64,000 nucleotides of DNA from Micrococcales bacterium (GTDB lineage: Bacteria > Actinomycetota > Actinomycetes > Actinomycetales > Microbacteriaceae). The stretch lies in NCBI GenBank assembly GCA_017306245.1, contig JAFKIY010000002.1, positions 81,412 through 145,411 of the forward strand, in the 5' to 3' direction. Under the pieces are notes generated by a model that saw only the letters and a program-made list of their open reading frames with translations, was not told the DNA's origin and made no database searches. The position numbers and the translations under genes were made by a program. This document shows, piece by piece, positions 50,729-59,402 of the stretch (position 1 is its first letter; the number at the start of each line of letters is the position of its first letter).

Positions 50729-51898
50729 ATGAACTTCCGAAAGCGCACGATCGGGATGCTGGGCATTGCCACAGCGGTCCTGCTTGCGACATCCGCGTGC
50801 AGCGGCGGGCTCTTGGGCGGCGGTGGCGACACCGGCAGCGACTCTGGACCCATCAAGATCGGGATGATCGTCCCGACCTCCGGCAGCAGCGCCCCCACCG
50901 GCGCGAGCATGGCCAACGGCGCGAAAATGGCCGTCGATGAGATCAACAAGGCCGGCGGCGTTCTGAACGGCCGGATGCTCGAGCTACAGATCGCCGACGG
51001 TGCGTGCGACGCGCAGCAGGCAGTCGCGAGCGCCAACAAGCTCGTTTCGAGCGGCGTCGTCATCTCCGTCGGCGGATACTGCTCCGGCGCGACGCTCCCC
51101 ACCCTCCCGATCTTCAACAAGGCCGGCGTGCCGATGATCATCCCGGCGGCGAACTCGCAGGACCTCGTGAAGGAGGGCCTGAAGAACGTGTTCCTCATCA
51201 ACGGAACCGGTTTGCAGCAGTCCACCGCAGCGCTCACGTTCATCAAGAAGCAGGGCTACAAGTCGGTCGCGCTCGTCGATGACAACACGAGCTACTCGGT
51301 CGACATCACGACCGAAACCAAGAAGCAGATCGAAGCGGATGGCGCGGCGAAGGTCGTCCTGAAGACGTCGGTCAACGCCGGTGAGAGCGACTACTCCTCC
51401 GTCGTGCGCGACATCATGGGTTCGAACGCCGACCTGCTCTACTGGACCGGGTACTACCAGGAGGGCGGTCTGATCATCGACCAGCTCAAGAAGGCCGGCT
51501 ACACGGGCGACATCATGGTCGCGGACGGCAGTGCCGACCCGACGCTCGCCACGATCGCCGGTGCCGCGGCGGAGGGCGTCTACGCGACGATGACTCCGAC
51601 GCCGAACACCATCAAGGGCGCTGAGGGCTGGATCGCCGACTACAAGAAGGCCTACGGTGAAGACCCGAAGCCGTACTCGACGCAGTCCTACGATGCCGTT
51701 CGCCTCGCCGCAGCGGCGATCAAGGCCGCGGGCAACACGAAGACCGACGACGTCATTGCCGCCCTCGAGGGCATCAAGGACTTCAAGGCCTTCTCCGGCC
51801 CGCTCTCCTTCACCAAGGAGCACACCCTGGCCAGTGGCGGATTCGTCATCCTGGTCATGAAGGACGGCGACTTCCAGCTGTTCGACGACCTTCAGTAA
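50729..51898 (+). CDS. Branched-chain amino acid-type ABC transporter, substrate-binding lipoprotein (LivJ-like)
   Basis: 389 residues with lipobox ATSAC near residue 24 after the signal peptide MNFRKRTIGMLGIATAVLLA. Peripla_BP_6 fold: KIGMIVPTSGSSAPTGASMANGAKMAVDEINKAGGVLNGRMLEL, and YSTQSYDAVRLAAAAIKAAG. By position it feeds hydroxyproline, proline or related imino acids to the catabolic operons on either side (inference). Start has AAAGGAGAGG upstream. First gene of a five-gene importer unit. Confidence 0.92.
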   Translation: MNFRKRTIGMLGIATAVLLATSACSGGLLGGGGDTGSDSGPIKIGMIVPTSGSSAPTGASMANGAKMAVDEINKAGGVLNGRMLELQIADGACDAQQAVASANKLVSSGVVISVGGYCSGATLPTLPIFNKAGVPMIIPAANSQDLVKEGLKNVFLINGTGLQQSTAALTFIKKQGYKSVALVDDNTSYSVDITTETKKQIEADGAAKVVLKTSVNAGESDYSSVVRDIMGSNADLLYWTGYYQEGGLIIDQLKKAGYTGDIMVADGSADPTLATIAGAAAEGVYATMTPTPNTIKGAEGWIADYKKAYGEDPKPYSTQSYDAVRLAAAAIKAAGNTKTDDVIAALEGIKDFKAFSGPLSFTKEHTLASGGFVILVMKDGDFQLFDDLQ

Positions 51899-51980
51899 CA
51901 CCTGATGGCGGATGCCGTGGTCGGCGCGCCAGTACCGACCACGGCATCCTGCCGTTATCACTGCAACGGAGCAGACTGCT

Positions 51981-52883
51981 ATGGATCAAGCAACTCAAGT
52001 CATCTGGGACGGGTTGTTCGTCGGTTCCTTCTACGCCCTGATCGCGCTGGGTTACAGCATGGTCTACGGCATCATCAAACTTCTGAACTTCGCGCACGGC
52101 GACATCTACATGGTCGGCGCATTCATCGGCTACGCGATTCTGACGTCGCTCGGCGGCTCGTTCCAGTCGCTCGGACTGTTCGCGCTCATCGTCGTGATGA
52201 TGGTGAGCATGCTGCTCACCGGCACGATCGGCGTCATCGTCGAGAAACTCGCCTACCAGCCGTTGCGCGGTGCGCCGCGACTGGCGGTGCTCATCACGGC
52301 GGTGGGCGCATCCTTCGCGCTCGAGTACGGCGTTGCGGCCATCGCGAGCCCCAACCCGCGCGGATTCCCGGTGCGCCTGGACGGTGACTTCGTTTTGGTG
52401 CTCGGGGCCAGAGTCACGCTTCCCCAAATCATCCTCATGCTCATCGCCGGCGTTCTCATGTTCGCCCTCGATCTGTACATCAGGCGAACGTCGACCGGCC
52501 GGGCGATGCGCTCGATCTCCCTCGACATGAAGGGCTCCCTGCTCATGGGGGTCAACGTGAACAAGGTGATCAGCCGCACGTTCTTCATCGGTTCGGCCCT
52601 CGCGGGCGCCGCGGGTGTCATGGCCGGCGCGTACTACGGCAAAATCGACTTTCTCATGGGGTTCATCATCGGCCTCAAGGCGTTCACCGCGGCGGTGATC
52701 GGCGGGATCGGCAACATCCGGGGGGCGATGCTCGGCGGACTGGTTCTCGGACTCGTCGAATCGATCGGTTCCCAACTCGTGGGCGGGCAGTGGCGGGATG
52801 CGTTCGCGTTCGCCGTGCTCATCCTCTTCCTTACCCTGCGGCCAACGGGCATCCTCGGCGAGCGTGTGACGGAGCGTGTGTGA
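51981..52883 (+). CDS. ABC transporter permease, LivH type
   Basis: 300 residues with about eight transmembrane helices; family signatures GLFVGSFYALIALGYSMVYGIIKLLNFAHGDIYMVGAFIGY near the start and FTAAVIGGIGNIRGAMLGGLVLGLVE near the C-terminus, the EAA-like loop region. Forms the membrane channel with LivM. ATG 51981 has GGAG nine bases upstream and gives the usual LivH N-terminus; the open frame before it overlaps non-coding sequence. Confidence 0.93.
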   Translation: MDQATQVIWDGLFVGSFYALIALGYSMVYGIIKLLNFAHGDIYMVGAFIGYAILTSLGGSFQSLGLFALIVVMMVSMLLTGTIGVIVEKLAYQPLRGAPRLAVLITAVGASFALEYGVAAIASPNPRGFPVRLDGDFVLVLGARVTLPQIILMLIAGVLMFALDLYIRRTSTGRAMRSISLDMKGSLLMGVNVNKVISRTFFIGSALAGAAGVMAGAYYGKIDFLMGFIIGLKAFTAAVIGGIGNIRGAMLGGLVLGLVESIGSQLVGGQWRDAFAFAVLILFLTLRPTGILGERVTERV

Positions 52884-52884
52884 C

Positions 52885-53943
52885 ATGACCATCGACAACA
52901 GCACGGAAAGCATCCACACGGTTGAGGCGGAGGCGAAAAAGCGCGGCTTCGGCGCCTGGCTCAGCAGCATCTTCGAGAACAAGTACATCGGCCTGGTCGC
53001 CCTGGGCATCGCCCTTCTGATGCCGTTCCTCATCGCCACGCCCTATGCGCTCAACATCATGACGACGGCGGCGATCTTTGTGGTGCTGGCCGCCGGATTG
53101 AACATCGTCGTCGGGTACTGCGGGCTCCTCGACCTCGGGTACATCGCGTTTCTCGCGGTCGGTGCCTACACGGCGGGAATCATCTCCAAGGCTTTCCAGC
53201 TGCCAGTTCTGTTCACGCTGCCGGCCGTGGTCATCATGTGCATCCTCGCCGGGCTCATCATCGGAGCGCCGACGCTTCGGCTGCGCAGCGACTATCTGGC
53301 CATCGTGACCCTGGGGTTCGGCGAAATCACCAGGATCACCGCCAACAACCTCACCATCACGGGCGGTCCGTCCGGGATCTTCGGAATTCCCGGTTTCCTC
53401 GTGATCGGCGATATCGACTTCCAGAACCCGGTGATCTTCTACTACCTCACGGTGATCATCGTCGCCGGGCTCGTGCTCGCGGCGGCCAGGCTCGGCAGGT
53501 CGCGTTTGGGACGGGCGTGGAAGTTCGTGAAGGAGGACGAGGATGCCGCGGAGGCGATGGGCATCCACACCTACAAGGTGAAGCTCCTGGCGTACATTTT
53601 CGGAGCAGTCTGGGGCGGTTTCGGCGGGATGCTGTTCGCCTCCCATCTGACCGCGATTTCCCCGATGAGTTTCGTCTTCCTCCAGTCGGCCCTCGTGCTC
53701 ATGGCCGTCGTGCTCGGCGGGATGGGGAACATGAAGGGCGTCGTGCTCGGAGCTCTGGCCATCAGCCTCCTGCCGGAGTTCCTGCGGGACTTCTCGTCCT
53801 ACCGGTATCTGCTGTTCGGTATCCTGCTCGTCGTCGTCATGGTGTTCCGTCCGCAGGGGTTCTGGCCCCCGAAGGGCGCTGAGGCCGAGCGCACGAAGGC
53901 TCAACGGGAACTGGCAGCAATGGCGAACGGATTGAAGAAGTGA
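52885..53943 (+). CDS. ABC transporter permease, LivM type
   Basis: 352 residues. A 35-residue cytosolic N-terminus precedes the first helix; signatures ILNIVVGYCGLLDLGYIAFLAVGAYTAG (as LNIVVGYCGLLDLGYIAF), RLRSDYLAIVTLGFGEI and ALVLMAVVLGGMGNMKGVVLGA identify LivM. ATG 52885 is preferred over GTG 52876 because it follows the livH stop directly with GGAG ten bases upstream. Overlaps livG by four bases. Confidence 0.93.
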   Translation: MTIDNSTESIHTVEAEAKKRGFGAWLSSIFENKYIGLVALGIALLMPFLIATPYALNIMTTAAIFVVLAAGLNIVVGYCGLLDLGYIAFLAVGAYTAGIISKAFQLPVLFTLPAVVIMCILAGLIIGAPTLRLRSDYLAIVTLGFGEITRITANNLTITGGPSGIFGIPGFLVIGDIDFQNPVIFYYLTVIIVAGLVLAAARLGRSRLGRAWKFVKEDEDAAEAMGIHTYKVKLLAYIFGAVWGGFGGMLFASHLTAISPMSFVFLQSALVLMAVVLGGMGNMKGVVLGALAISLLPEFLRDFSSYRYLLFGILLVVVMVFRPQGFWPPKGAEAERTKAQRELAAMANGLKK

Positions 53944-54737
53944 GCCCCGTACTGGAGGTCAGGGACCTCGAAATCGCGTTCGGCGGGGTCAAGGCCGTCG
54001 ATGGGCTCAGTTTCACGGCGAATGCGAAGGAGATCATCGCGGTCATCGGGCCCAACGGCGCCGGGAAAACGTCGGCGTTCAACTGCATCACGGGGTTCTA
54101 CAAGCCGACGGGCGGATCCGTCCTGCTCAACGGGGCGGACATCACCGGCAAGCGCCCCGCCGACATCGCCCACGAGGGCGTGTCGCGCACGTTCCAGAAC
54201 CTGAGGCTGTTCCACGACATGACGGTGCTCGACAATGTGCGGGCCGGAATGCACCTGTACGGTGGCCAAAACTTCCTGGATGCCATCTTCCACACGCCGC
54301 GATTCAAGCGCAGCGAAGCGCACTACACAGAAGAGGCCCACTACTGGCTCGACTTCGTCGGGTATCGCGGTCGTCGGGGGGTACCGATCCGCAATCTGTC
54401 GTACGGGCAGCAGAAGCAGGTCGAGATTGCGCGGGCGCTCGCGCGAAAGGCGGAGCTCCTGCTGCTGGATGAGCCGGCCGCGGGCCTCAACCACTCGGAG
54501 AAGCAGTCGCTGCTCGAACTGGTCCGCCGCATCCGCGATCTCGGGACCGCGGTGGTTCTCATCGAACACGACATGGGCCTCGTGATGGAGGTTTCCGAGC
54601 GCATCGTCGTGATGAACTTCGGCAAGGAAATTGCCGACGGCACCCCGGCCGAAGTGAAAGCGAACCCCGCCGTGATCGAAGCGTATCTCGGCAAGGATGA
54701 CGAAGACGAGGAGGTGCCGGCCCATGGCGATGCTTGA
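53940..54737 (+). CDS. ABC transporter ATP-binding protein, LivG type
   Basis: 265 residues. Walker A GPNGAGKTSAFN, Q-loop GVSRTFQNLRLF, signature LSYGQQKQVEIARAL, Walker B LLLLDEPAAGLN, switch His in LIEHDMGLVME. The extra region between Q-loop and signature and the C-terminal LivG extension (EAYLGKDDEDEE) are as expected. GTG start overlaps livM; overlaps livF by 14 bases. Energises uptake at the inner face of the membrane. Confidence 0.95.
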   Translation: MSPVLEVRDLEIAFGGVKAVDGLSFTANAKEIIAVIGPNGAGKTSAFNCITGFYKPTGGSVLLNGADITGKRPADIAHEGVSRTFQNLRLFHDMTVLDNVRAGMHLYGGQNFLDAIFHTPRFKRSEAHYTEEAHYWLDFVGYRGRRGVPIRNLSYGQQKQVEIARALARKAELLLLDEPAAGLNHSEKQSLLELVRRIRDLGTAVVLIEHDMGLVMEVSERIVVMNFGKEIADGTPAEVKANPAVIEAYLGKDDEDEEVPAHGDA

Positions 54738-55434
54738 GTTCGACAATGTCGAAGTCTTCTACGGCAAGGTTCAGGCGCTGCGCGGACTGAGCCTGAAGGT
54801 CGAGGAGGGCGAGATCGTGGCGCTCCTCGGGAACAATGGCGCCGGGAAGACGACGACGCTGTCGACGGCCTCGGCGCTCATGAACCCGCAGTCGGGGACG
54901 GTGACGTTCAACGGCGCGGACATCTCCAAAGGTAAACCGTGGGACGTGGTCGCCGCCGGGCTCATCCACGTGCCGGAGGGTCGCCGTATTTTCAGCACGC
55001 TCTCGGTTCACGAGAATCTGCTACTGGGCGGGTATCTCGTCAAAGATCGCGGTCTGATCCAGAAGAGGTTGAAGCACGTCTACGAACTGCTTCCGCTCCT
55101 GGATGAGCGGAAGGCGCAGCAGGGCGGAACGCTGTCCGGCGGCGAGCAGCAGATGCTCGCAATCGGCCGCGCGCTCATCGCAGGGCCGAAGATGCTCATG
55201 CTCGATGAACCGTCGATGGGCCTCGCGCCGTTGATCGTCGCACAGGTGATGAGGGTGATCAGCGACATCCGGGACGAGGGAACGACCGTTCTGCTCGTCG
55301 AACAGAACGCGCGCGCCGCACTGAAAGTGACGGATCGCGCCTACGTGATCGAGGAGGGTGCGACAACCCTCGAAGGCAACGCGAAGGACATGATTGCCGA
55401 CCCGCGGATCATCGACGCGTACCTCGGCGCGTAG
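54724..55434 (+). CDS. ABC transporter ATP-binding protein, LivF type
   Basis: 236 residues. Walker A GNNGAGKTTTLS, signature LSGGEQQMLAIGRAL, Walker B MLMLDEPSMGLAPL, switch His region replaced by LLVEQNARAALKVTDRAYVIE as in LivF. ATG 54724 inside the livG end has GAGGAGG upstream. Last gene of the importer; followed by a 100-base gap with operator site 3. Confidence 0.95.
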   Translation: MAMLEFDNVEVFYGKVQALRGLSLKVEEGEIVALLGNNGAGKTTTLSTASALMNPQSGTVTFNGADISKGKPWDVVAAGLIHVPEGRRIFSTLSVHENLLLGGYLVKDRGLIQKRLKHVYELLPLLDERKAQQGGTLSGGEQQMLAIGRALIAGPKMLMLDEPSMGLAPLIVAQVMRVISDIRDEGTTVLLVEQNARAALKVTDRAYVIEEGATTLEGNAKDMIADPRIIDAYLGA

Positions 55435-55492
55435 CGTCCCGGAGCGCGAACGCGGGCCGCGAATGCCTTGCCCGGCGGGCGAACCGCCTTGT

Positions 55493-55507
55493 AGTATGTT
55501 ACATATT
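55493..55507. promoter_or_regulatory. Candidate GntR operator 3
   Basis: AGTATG-TTA-CATATT, a 6-3-6 palindrome with one mismatch, 30 bases before the first gene of the hydroxyproline dehydrogenase operon. Core ATGTTACAT; the arms match site 1 at 11 of 12 positions. Confidence 0.6.
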
Positions 55508-55536
55508 ATTGACTGGATTGCGGGAGGTGACGGGAC

Positions 55537-56721
55537 ATGGTGAGCAGCGCCATCGTGATCGGCGCCGGCATCGTCGGTGCCGCCTGCGCTCGAAGCCTGG
55601 CCATGGCCGGACTCGATGTCACCGTCATCGATCGTTCCACCGCGGCATCGGCCACGACCGCACGCGGCGAAGGCAACCTCCTCGTCTCCGACAAGGCGCC
55701 GGGACCCGAACTCGTCATGGCCCTCGCCGCCGCGAAACGCTGGCCCGCGCTGGTCCGCGAACTTGCGGACGAACTCGGCGACGGGTTCCCCGGGATCGAA
55801 TACGAACCGAAGGGCGGACTGGTCGTGGCGACGACCGAGGACGGTGCGGCCCCGCTCCTGCGCTTCGCGGCCGCCCAGCGGTCCGCCGGGGTGGATGCCC
55901 GCGAACTGTCCGTGGCGGAAGCGCTGAACCTCGAACCCGACCTCAACCCCGCAATCACGGCCGCGGTCCACTACCCGCAGGACGCCCAGGTGCACCCCGT
56001 GAACGCGGCGGAAGCGCTTCTCGCGTCCGCGCGGCGGCACGGCGCACGCGTGAGGCAGAACGTGAACCTCTCCGGGCCCATCCTCGATGCGAACGGCACG
56101 CTTCTGGGCATCGCCACGAACGAGGGCGAACTCCACGCCGACGCGATCATCGTCGCCGCCGGCCCGTGGTCGGGCGAGGTCGCCCGCACCCTCGGCGTGA
56201 CGCTTCCGGTGCTGCCGCGGCGCGGGATGGTGCTCGTCACGTCCCGAATGCCGAAACGAATCTTCCACAAGGTGTACGACGCGGATTACGTGGGCGCCGT
56301 CGGCTCCGGCGACGCGGCACTGCAGACCTCCGGCGTCGTCGAGTCGACCGAGTCCGGGAACGTCCTGATCGGTTCCTCCCGCGAACAGCTCGGATTCGAT
56401 GACCGGCTGCGCGTCGACACGATCGCCCAGATCGCGGCGAAGGCGATCCGACTGTTCCCGTTCCTCGCCGACCAGGCGGTCATCCGCACCTACGGCGGCT
56501 TCCGGCCGTTCATGCCGGACCACCTGCCGCTCGTGAGCCGGGACCACCGGATGCCCGGGCTCTGGCACGCGACCGGCCACGAGGGCGCCGGAATCGGGCT
56601 CGCCCCCATCACCGGCGAACTGATCGCCGCGCTCGTTGCGGGAGCGGCAGCGCCGTGCGACCCCGAACCCTATTCTCTCGCTCGGTCAAGCCTCGAACCG
56701 CATCTGACGGCGGTGGCCTGA
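55537..56721 (+). CDS. FAD-dependent D-hydroxyproline dehydrogenase, DAO-type subunit
   Basis: 394-residue DAO-family flavoprotein: dinucleotide loop VIGAGIVGAACARSLAMAGLDVTVID at the N-terminus, ATTARGEGNLLVSDKAPG, and the C-terminal FRPFMPDHLPLVSR and HATGHEGAGIGLAPITGELIAALV. In hydroxyproline clusters such proteins form the catalytic subunit oxidising cis-4-hydroxy-D-proline to delta1-pyrroline-4-hydroxy-2-carboxylate (family knowledge). Start has GGGAGG upstream. Stop and next ATG overlap (TGATG). Confidence 0.88.
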   Translation: MVSSAIVIGAGIVGAACARSLAMAGLDVTVIDRSTAASATTARGEGNLLVSDKAPGPELVMALAAAKRWPALVRELADELGDGFPGIEYEPKGGLVVATTEDGAAPLLRFAAAQRSAGVDARELSVAEALNLEPDLNPAITAAVHYPQDAQVHPVNAAEALLASARRHGARVRQNVNLSGPILDANGTLLGIATNEGELHADAIIVAAGPWSGEVARTLGVTLPVLPRRGMVLVTSRMPKRIFHKVYDADYVGAVGSGDAALQTSGVVESTESGNVLIGSSREQLGFDDRLRVDTIAQIAAKAIRLFPFLADQAVIRTYGGFRPFMPDHLPLVSRDHRMPGLWHATGHEGAGIGLAPITGELIAALVAGAAAPCDPEPYSLARSSLEPHLTAVA

Positions 56722-57047
56722 TGGCGGCGCGCATGCTCCCGAGCGAGAAGGATCCGATCGGGCCGGAGGGGACCGCCACGGTCTCGATCACCGTGGACGG
56801 CCACGCGGCGACCGGCATTCTCGGCCAGAGCATTGCCGGGATCATCATGGCCGGGGAGCGGCTGGGTTTCCGGCAGACCGCGAAACTGGATCGGCCGCGC
56901 GGCGTCTTCTGCGGCATCGGCGTGTGCTTCGACTGCCTCGTCGAAGTGAACGGGCTGAGCGATGTCCGCGCGTGTCAGCGCAAAGCCAGCGAGGGCGATG
57001 TCGTGGTCACCGCGCGCGACCCGCAGCCACGAGGCGGTGCGGCATGA
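56721..57047 (+). CDS. (2Fe-2S)-binding protein, small subunit of D-hydroxyproline dehydrogenase
   Basis: 108 residues, ferredoxin-like: cluster ligands in GVFCGIGVCFDCLVEV with a fourth Cys in VRACQRKA. HcnA-like fold found as the gamma subunit of heteromeric amine/imino acid dehydrogenases; carries electrons between the two flavoproteins (family knowledge). Overlaps both neighbours (TGATG and ATGA), consistent with a stoichiometric complex. Confidence 0.88.
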   Translation: MAARMLPSEKDPIGPEGTATVSITVDGHAATGILGQSIAGIIMAGERLGFRQTAKLDRPRGVFCGIGVCFDCLVEVNGLSDVRACQRKASEGDVVVTARDPQPRGGAA

Positions 57048-58480
57048 GCGAGGTGCTCGTGATCGGCGCAGGACCGGCCGGGCTCGCGGCCGCGCGTGCC
57101 GCAAGTGACGCCGGTGCTTCCGTCGTGCTCCTGGATGCCTCGGATGCGCTCGGCGGCCAGTTCTGGCGCCACCTTCCCGAAACCCGCCCGGCCCGCAACG
57201 AGAAGTACCTCCACCATGGCTGGTCCACCTTTCGGGCACTCGGCGAAGCGCTGGAGAGCAGCCCGACTGTGACGATCATCCGCTCCGCCCAGGTGTGGGC
57301 GATCGAGGTGCTCGACGGTGTCGCCGTCCACGCCATGATCGGCGAACCGGACGGCGCCCGTCGGGAGCGCCGGGTGTTCCGGCCGGATGCTCTCGTGCTG
57401 GCGACGGGGGCCCACGACCGAACCCTTCCGTTCCCGGGATGGGATCTGCCGGGCGTGTTCACCGGCGGAGCGGCCCAGGCGCTCGCGAAGGGCGAGAGGC
57501 TCGCGGTCGGCGAGCGCGTGCTCGTCGCCGGGGCGGGCCCATTCCTCCTGCCGGTCGCCCAGTCGCTCACCAGGTCGGGCTCCCGGGTGATCGGCGTGCT
57601 GGAAGCGAACCGCGCGGCGCGACTCGCTCGCGGATGGTCGCCGAGACCCTGGCAGCTCCTCGGTGCCGCCGGGAAAGGCCTCGAGCTCGCCGGATACGCC
57701 GCGGGGCACGTTCGCCACCGGATCCCCTACCGTCTCGGCCGCGCCGTCATCGCGGCACACGGCACCGACCGGGTGGGGTCCGTCACGGTCGCGAAAGTCG
57801 ATGCGCAGTGGGCGCCCGTTCCCGGAACGGAGCACACCCTCGAGGTGGATGCGGTATGTGTGAGCCACGGGTTCACCCCCAGAATCGAGCTCGCGATCGC
57901 CGCCGGATGCGAACTCACCCCGAATCGATTCGTCGCGGTCGACGGGAACCAGCGCACCACGACAGACGGAGTGTACGCGGCCGGGGAGATCACCGGCATC
58001 GGCGGGGTCGATCTCGCGCTCGCCGAGGGTGAGATCGCCGGCCACTTCGCAGCGGCCTCAGCGACTGAGTCGGTTTCCGCGCCGCCGACCGCCGCCATCC
58101 GCCGCCGCCGCGTCTTCACCGGGTTCGCGCACCGGATCGAAGCGGCGCACGGCATCCGGTCGGGCTGGTCGGGCTGGCTCACCGACTCCACGCTGATTTG
58201 CCGGTGCGAAGAGGTCGATTTCGGCAGCATGCGCGCGGCGGCGGTCGCGACGGAATCGGAGTCGTTCCGCTCGCTCAAGCTCGGCACGCGGGCTGGCCTC
58301 GGGATCTGCCAGGGCCGGATGTGCGGCAGAACCACGGAAGAGCTGCTGTGCGCACTGAACCCGAATCGTGAACTCAGCGATGGCGCAGTGAGCGACCGCA
58401 GACCACTAGCTTCACCACTCCGGATCGGCGAACTCGCTCATCCGTCAAGCCAGAACAACGCAAGGAAAGGCACACCATGA
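57044..58480 (+). CDS. FAD/NAD(P)-binding subunit of D-hydroxyproline dehydrogenase (HcnB-like)
   Basis: 478 residues: N-terminal FAD loop MSEVLVIGAGPAGLAAARAA, second dinucleotide fold RVLVAGAGPFLLPVAQSL, VYAAGEITGIGGVDLALAEG, and a C-terminal [2Fe-2S] module with CRCEEVDFGSM and GICQGRMCGRTTEE (four Cys). The layout matches the alpha subunit of opine or hydroxyproline dehydrogenases. ATGA overlap with the ferredoxin gene before and with the DapA-type gene after shows strict coupling. Confidence 0.9.
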   Translation: MSEVLVIGAGPAGLAAARAASDAGASVVLLDASDALGGQFWRHLPETRPARNEKYLHHGWSTFRALGEALESSPTVTIIRSAQVWAIEVLDGVAVHAMIGEPDGARRERRVFRPDALVLATGAHDRTLPFPGWDLPGVFTGGAAQALAKGERLAVGERVLVAGAGPFLLPVAQSLTRSGSRVIGVLEANRAARLARGWSPRPWQLLGAAGKGLELAGYAAGHVRHRIPYRLGRAVIAAHGTDRVGSVTVAKVDAQWAPVPGTEHTLEVDAVCVSHGFTPRIELAIAAGCELTPNRFVAVDGNQRTTTDGVYAAGEITGIGGVDLALAEGEIAGHFAAASATESVSAPPTAAIRRRRVFTGFAHRIEAAHGIRSGWSGWLTDSTLICRCEEVDFGSMRAAAVATESESFRSLKLGTRAGLGICQGRMCGRTTEELLCALNPNRELSDGAVSDRRPLASPLRIGELAHPSSQNNARKGTP

Positions 58481-59400
58481 CTGACCGGAATTTCGACCTC
58501 GGAGGCGTCGTCGTCGCCACCACGCTCCCGTTCAAGGAGGATGCGTCAGCCCCGGCCGGCCTCGCCGTGGATTGGGACAAGTTCGCGGAGCACTGCGATT
58601 TCCTCATGAACGAGGGATGCCGAGGCGTCGGCCCGAACGGTTCGCTCGGCGAATACGAAGCGCTCACCGACGAGGAGCGCCGCAAGGTCATCCAGGTGGC
58701 CGTGAAAGCGGTGGACGGCCGCGGAATCGTCATCGCGGGCGTGCACGGCACCGGCTGGCACACCGCGAAGAAGTGGGCCGAGTACGCGAAGGAGGACGGC
58801 GCGGACGGGCTGCTTCTCCTCCCGCCCACGATCTACAAGGCGAACGATGACGAGATCGTGGAGCACTTCGCGAAGGTCGCCGAGGTCGGCCTGCCGATCA
58901 TGGCCTACAACAACCCGTTCTCCACGAAGATCGACCTCATGCCGGAGCTCATCGCACGCCTCGCCGAGATCCCTGAGGTTGTGGCGATCAAGGAGTTCTC
59001 CGGCGACATCCGCCGCATCCTGGCGATCAAGGAACTGTGCGACATCGACGTGATCTGCGGAACGGACGACCTGCTGTTCGAGTCGCTCGTCGTGGGTGCC
59101 GACGGTTGGTTCGCTGGTTACCCGAACGCGTTCCCGAAGGAAGCGGTCGCGATCTACGACCTCGTGAAGGCCGGCGACATCCCCGCCGCGTTCGAAATCT
59201 ACGAGCAGCTCATCACGGTGTTCCGCTGGGACACGAAGACCGAGTTCGTGCAGGCCATCAAACTGTCGATGGACATCCACGGCCGCACCTACGGTGGCCC
59301 GACCCGTCCGCCGCGCGGCCCGCTGAGCCCTGAGCAGCACAAGCAGGTCACCATCGATACCAAAAAGGCGCTCGACTACATCGCAACTCGTAAGGTCTAA
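58477..59400 (+). CDS. DapA/NAL-family lyase, probable 1-pyrroline-4-hydroxy-2-carboxylate deaminase
   Basis: 307-residue TIM-barrel enzyme using a Schiff-base Lys: Tyr 144 in IMAYNNPFSTK and Lys 172 in VVAIKEFSGD, with the carboxylate loop GPNGSLGEYEALTDEE. In this operon it should deaminate and open the pyrroline to alpha-ketoglutarate semialdehyde (role inferred from operon, known for this subfamily); dihydrodipicolinate synthase is less likely here. ATG overlaps the previous stop. Confidence 0.88.
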   Translation: MTDRNFDLGGVVVATTLPFKEDASAPAGLAVDWDKFAEHCDFLMNEGCRGVGPNGSLGEYEALTDEERRKVIQVAVKAVDGRGIVIAGVHGTGWHTAKKWAEYAKEDGADGLLLLPPTIYKANDDEIVEHFAKVAEVGLPIMAYNNPFSTKIDLMPELIARLAEIPEVVAIKEFSGDIRRILAIKELCDIDVICGTDDLLFESLVVGADGWFAGYPNAFPKEAVAIYDLVKAGDIPAAFEIYEQLITVFRWDTKTEFVQAIKLSMDIHGRTYGGPTRPPRGPLSPEQHKQVTIDTKKALDYIATRKV

Positions 59401-59402
59401 GT

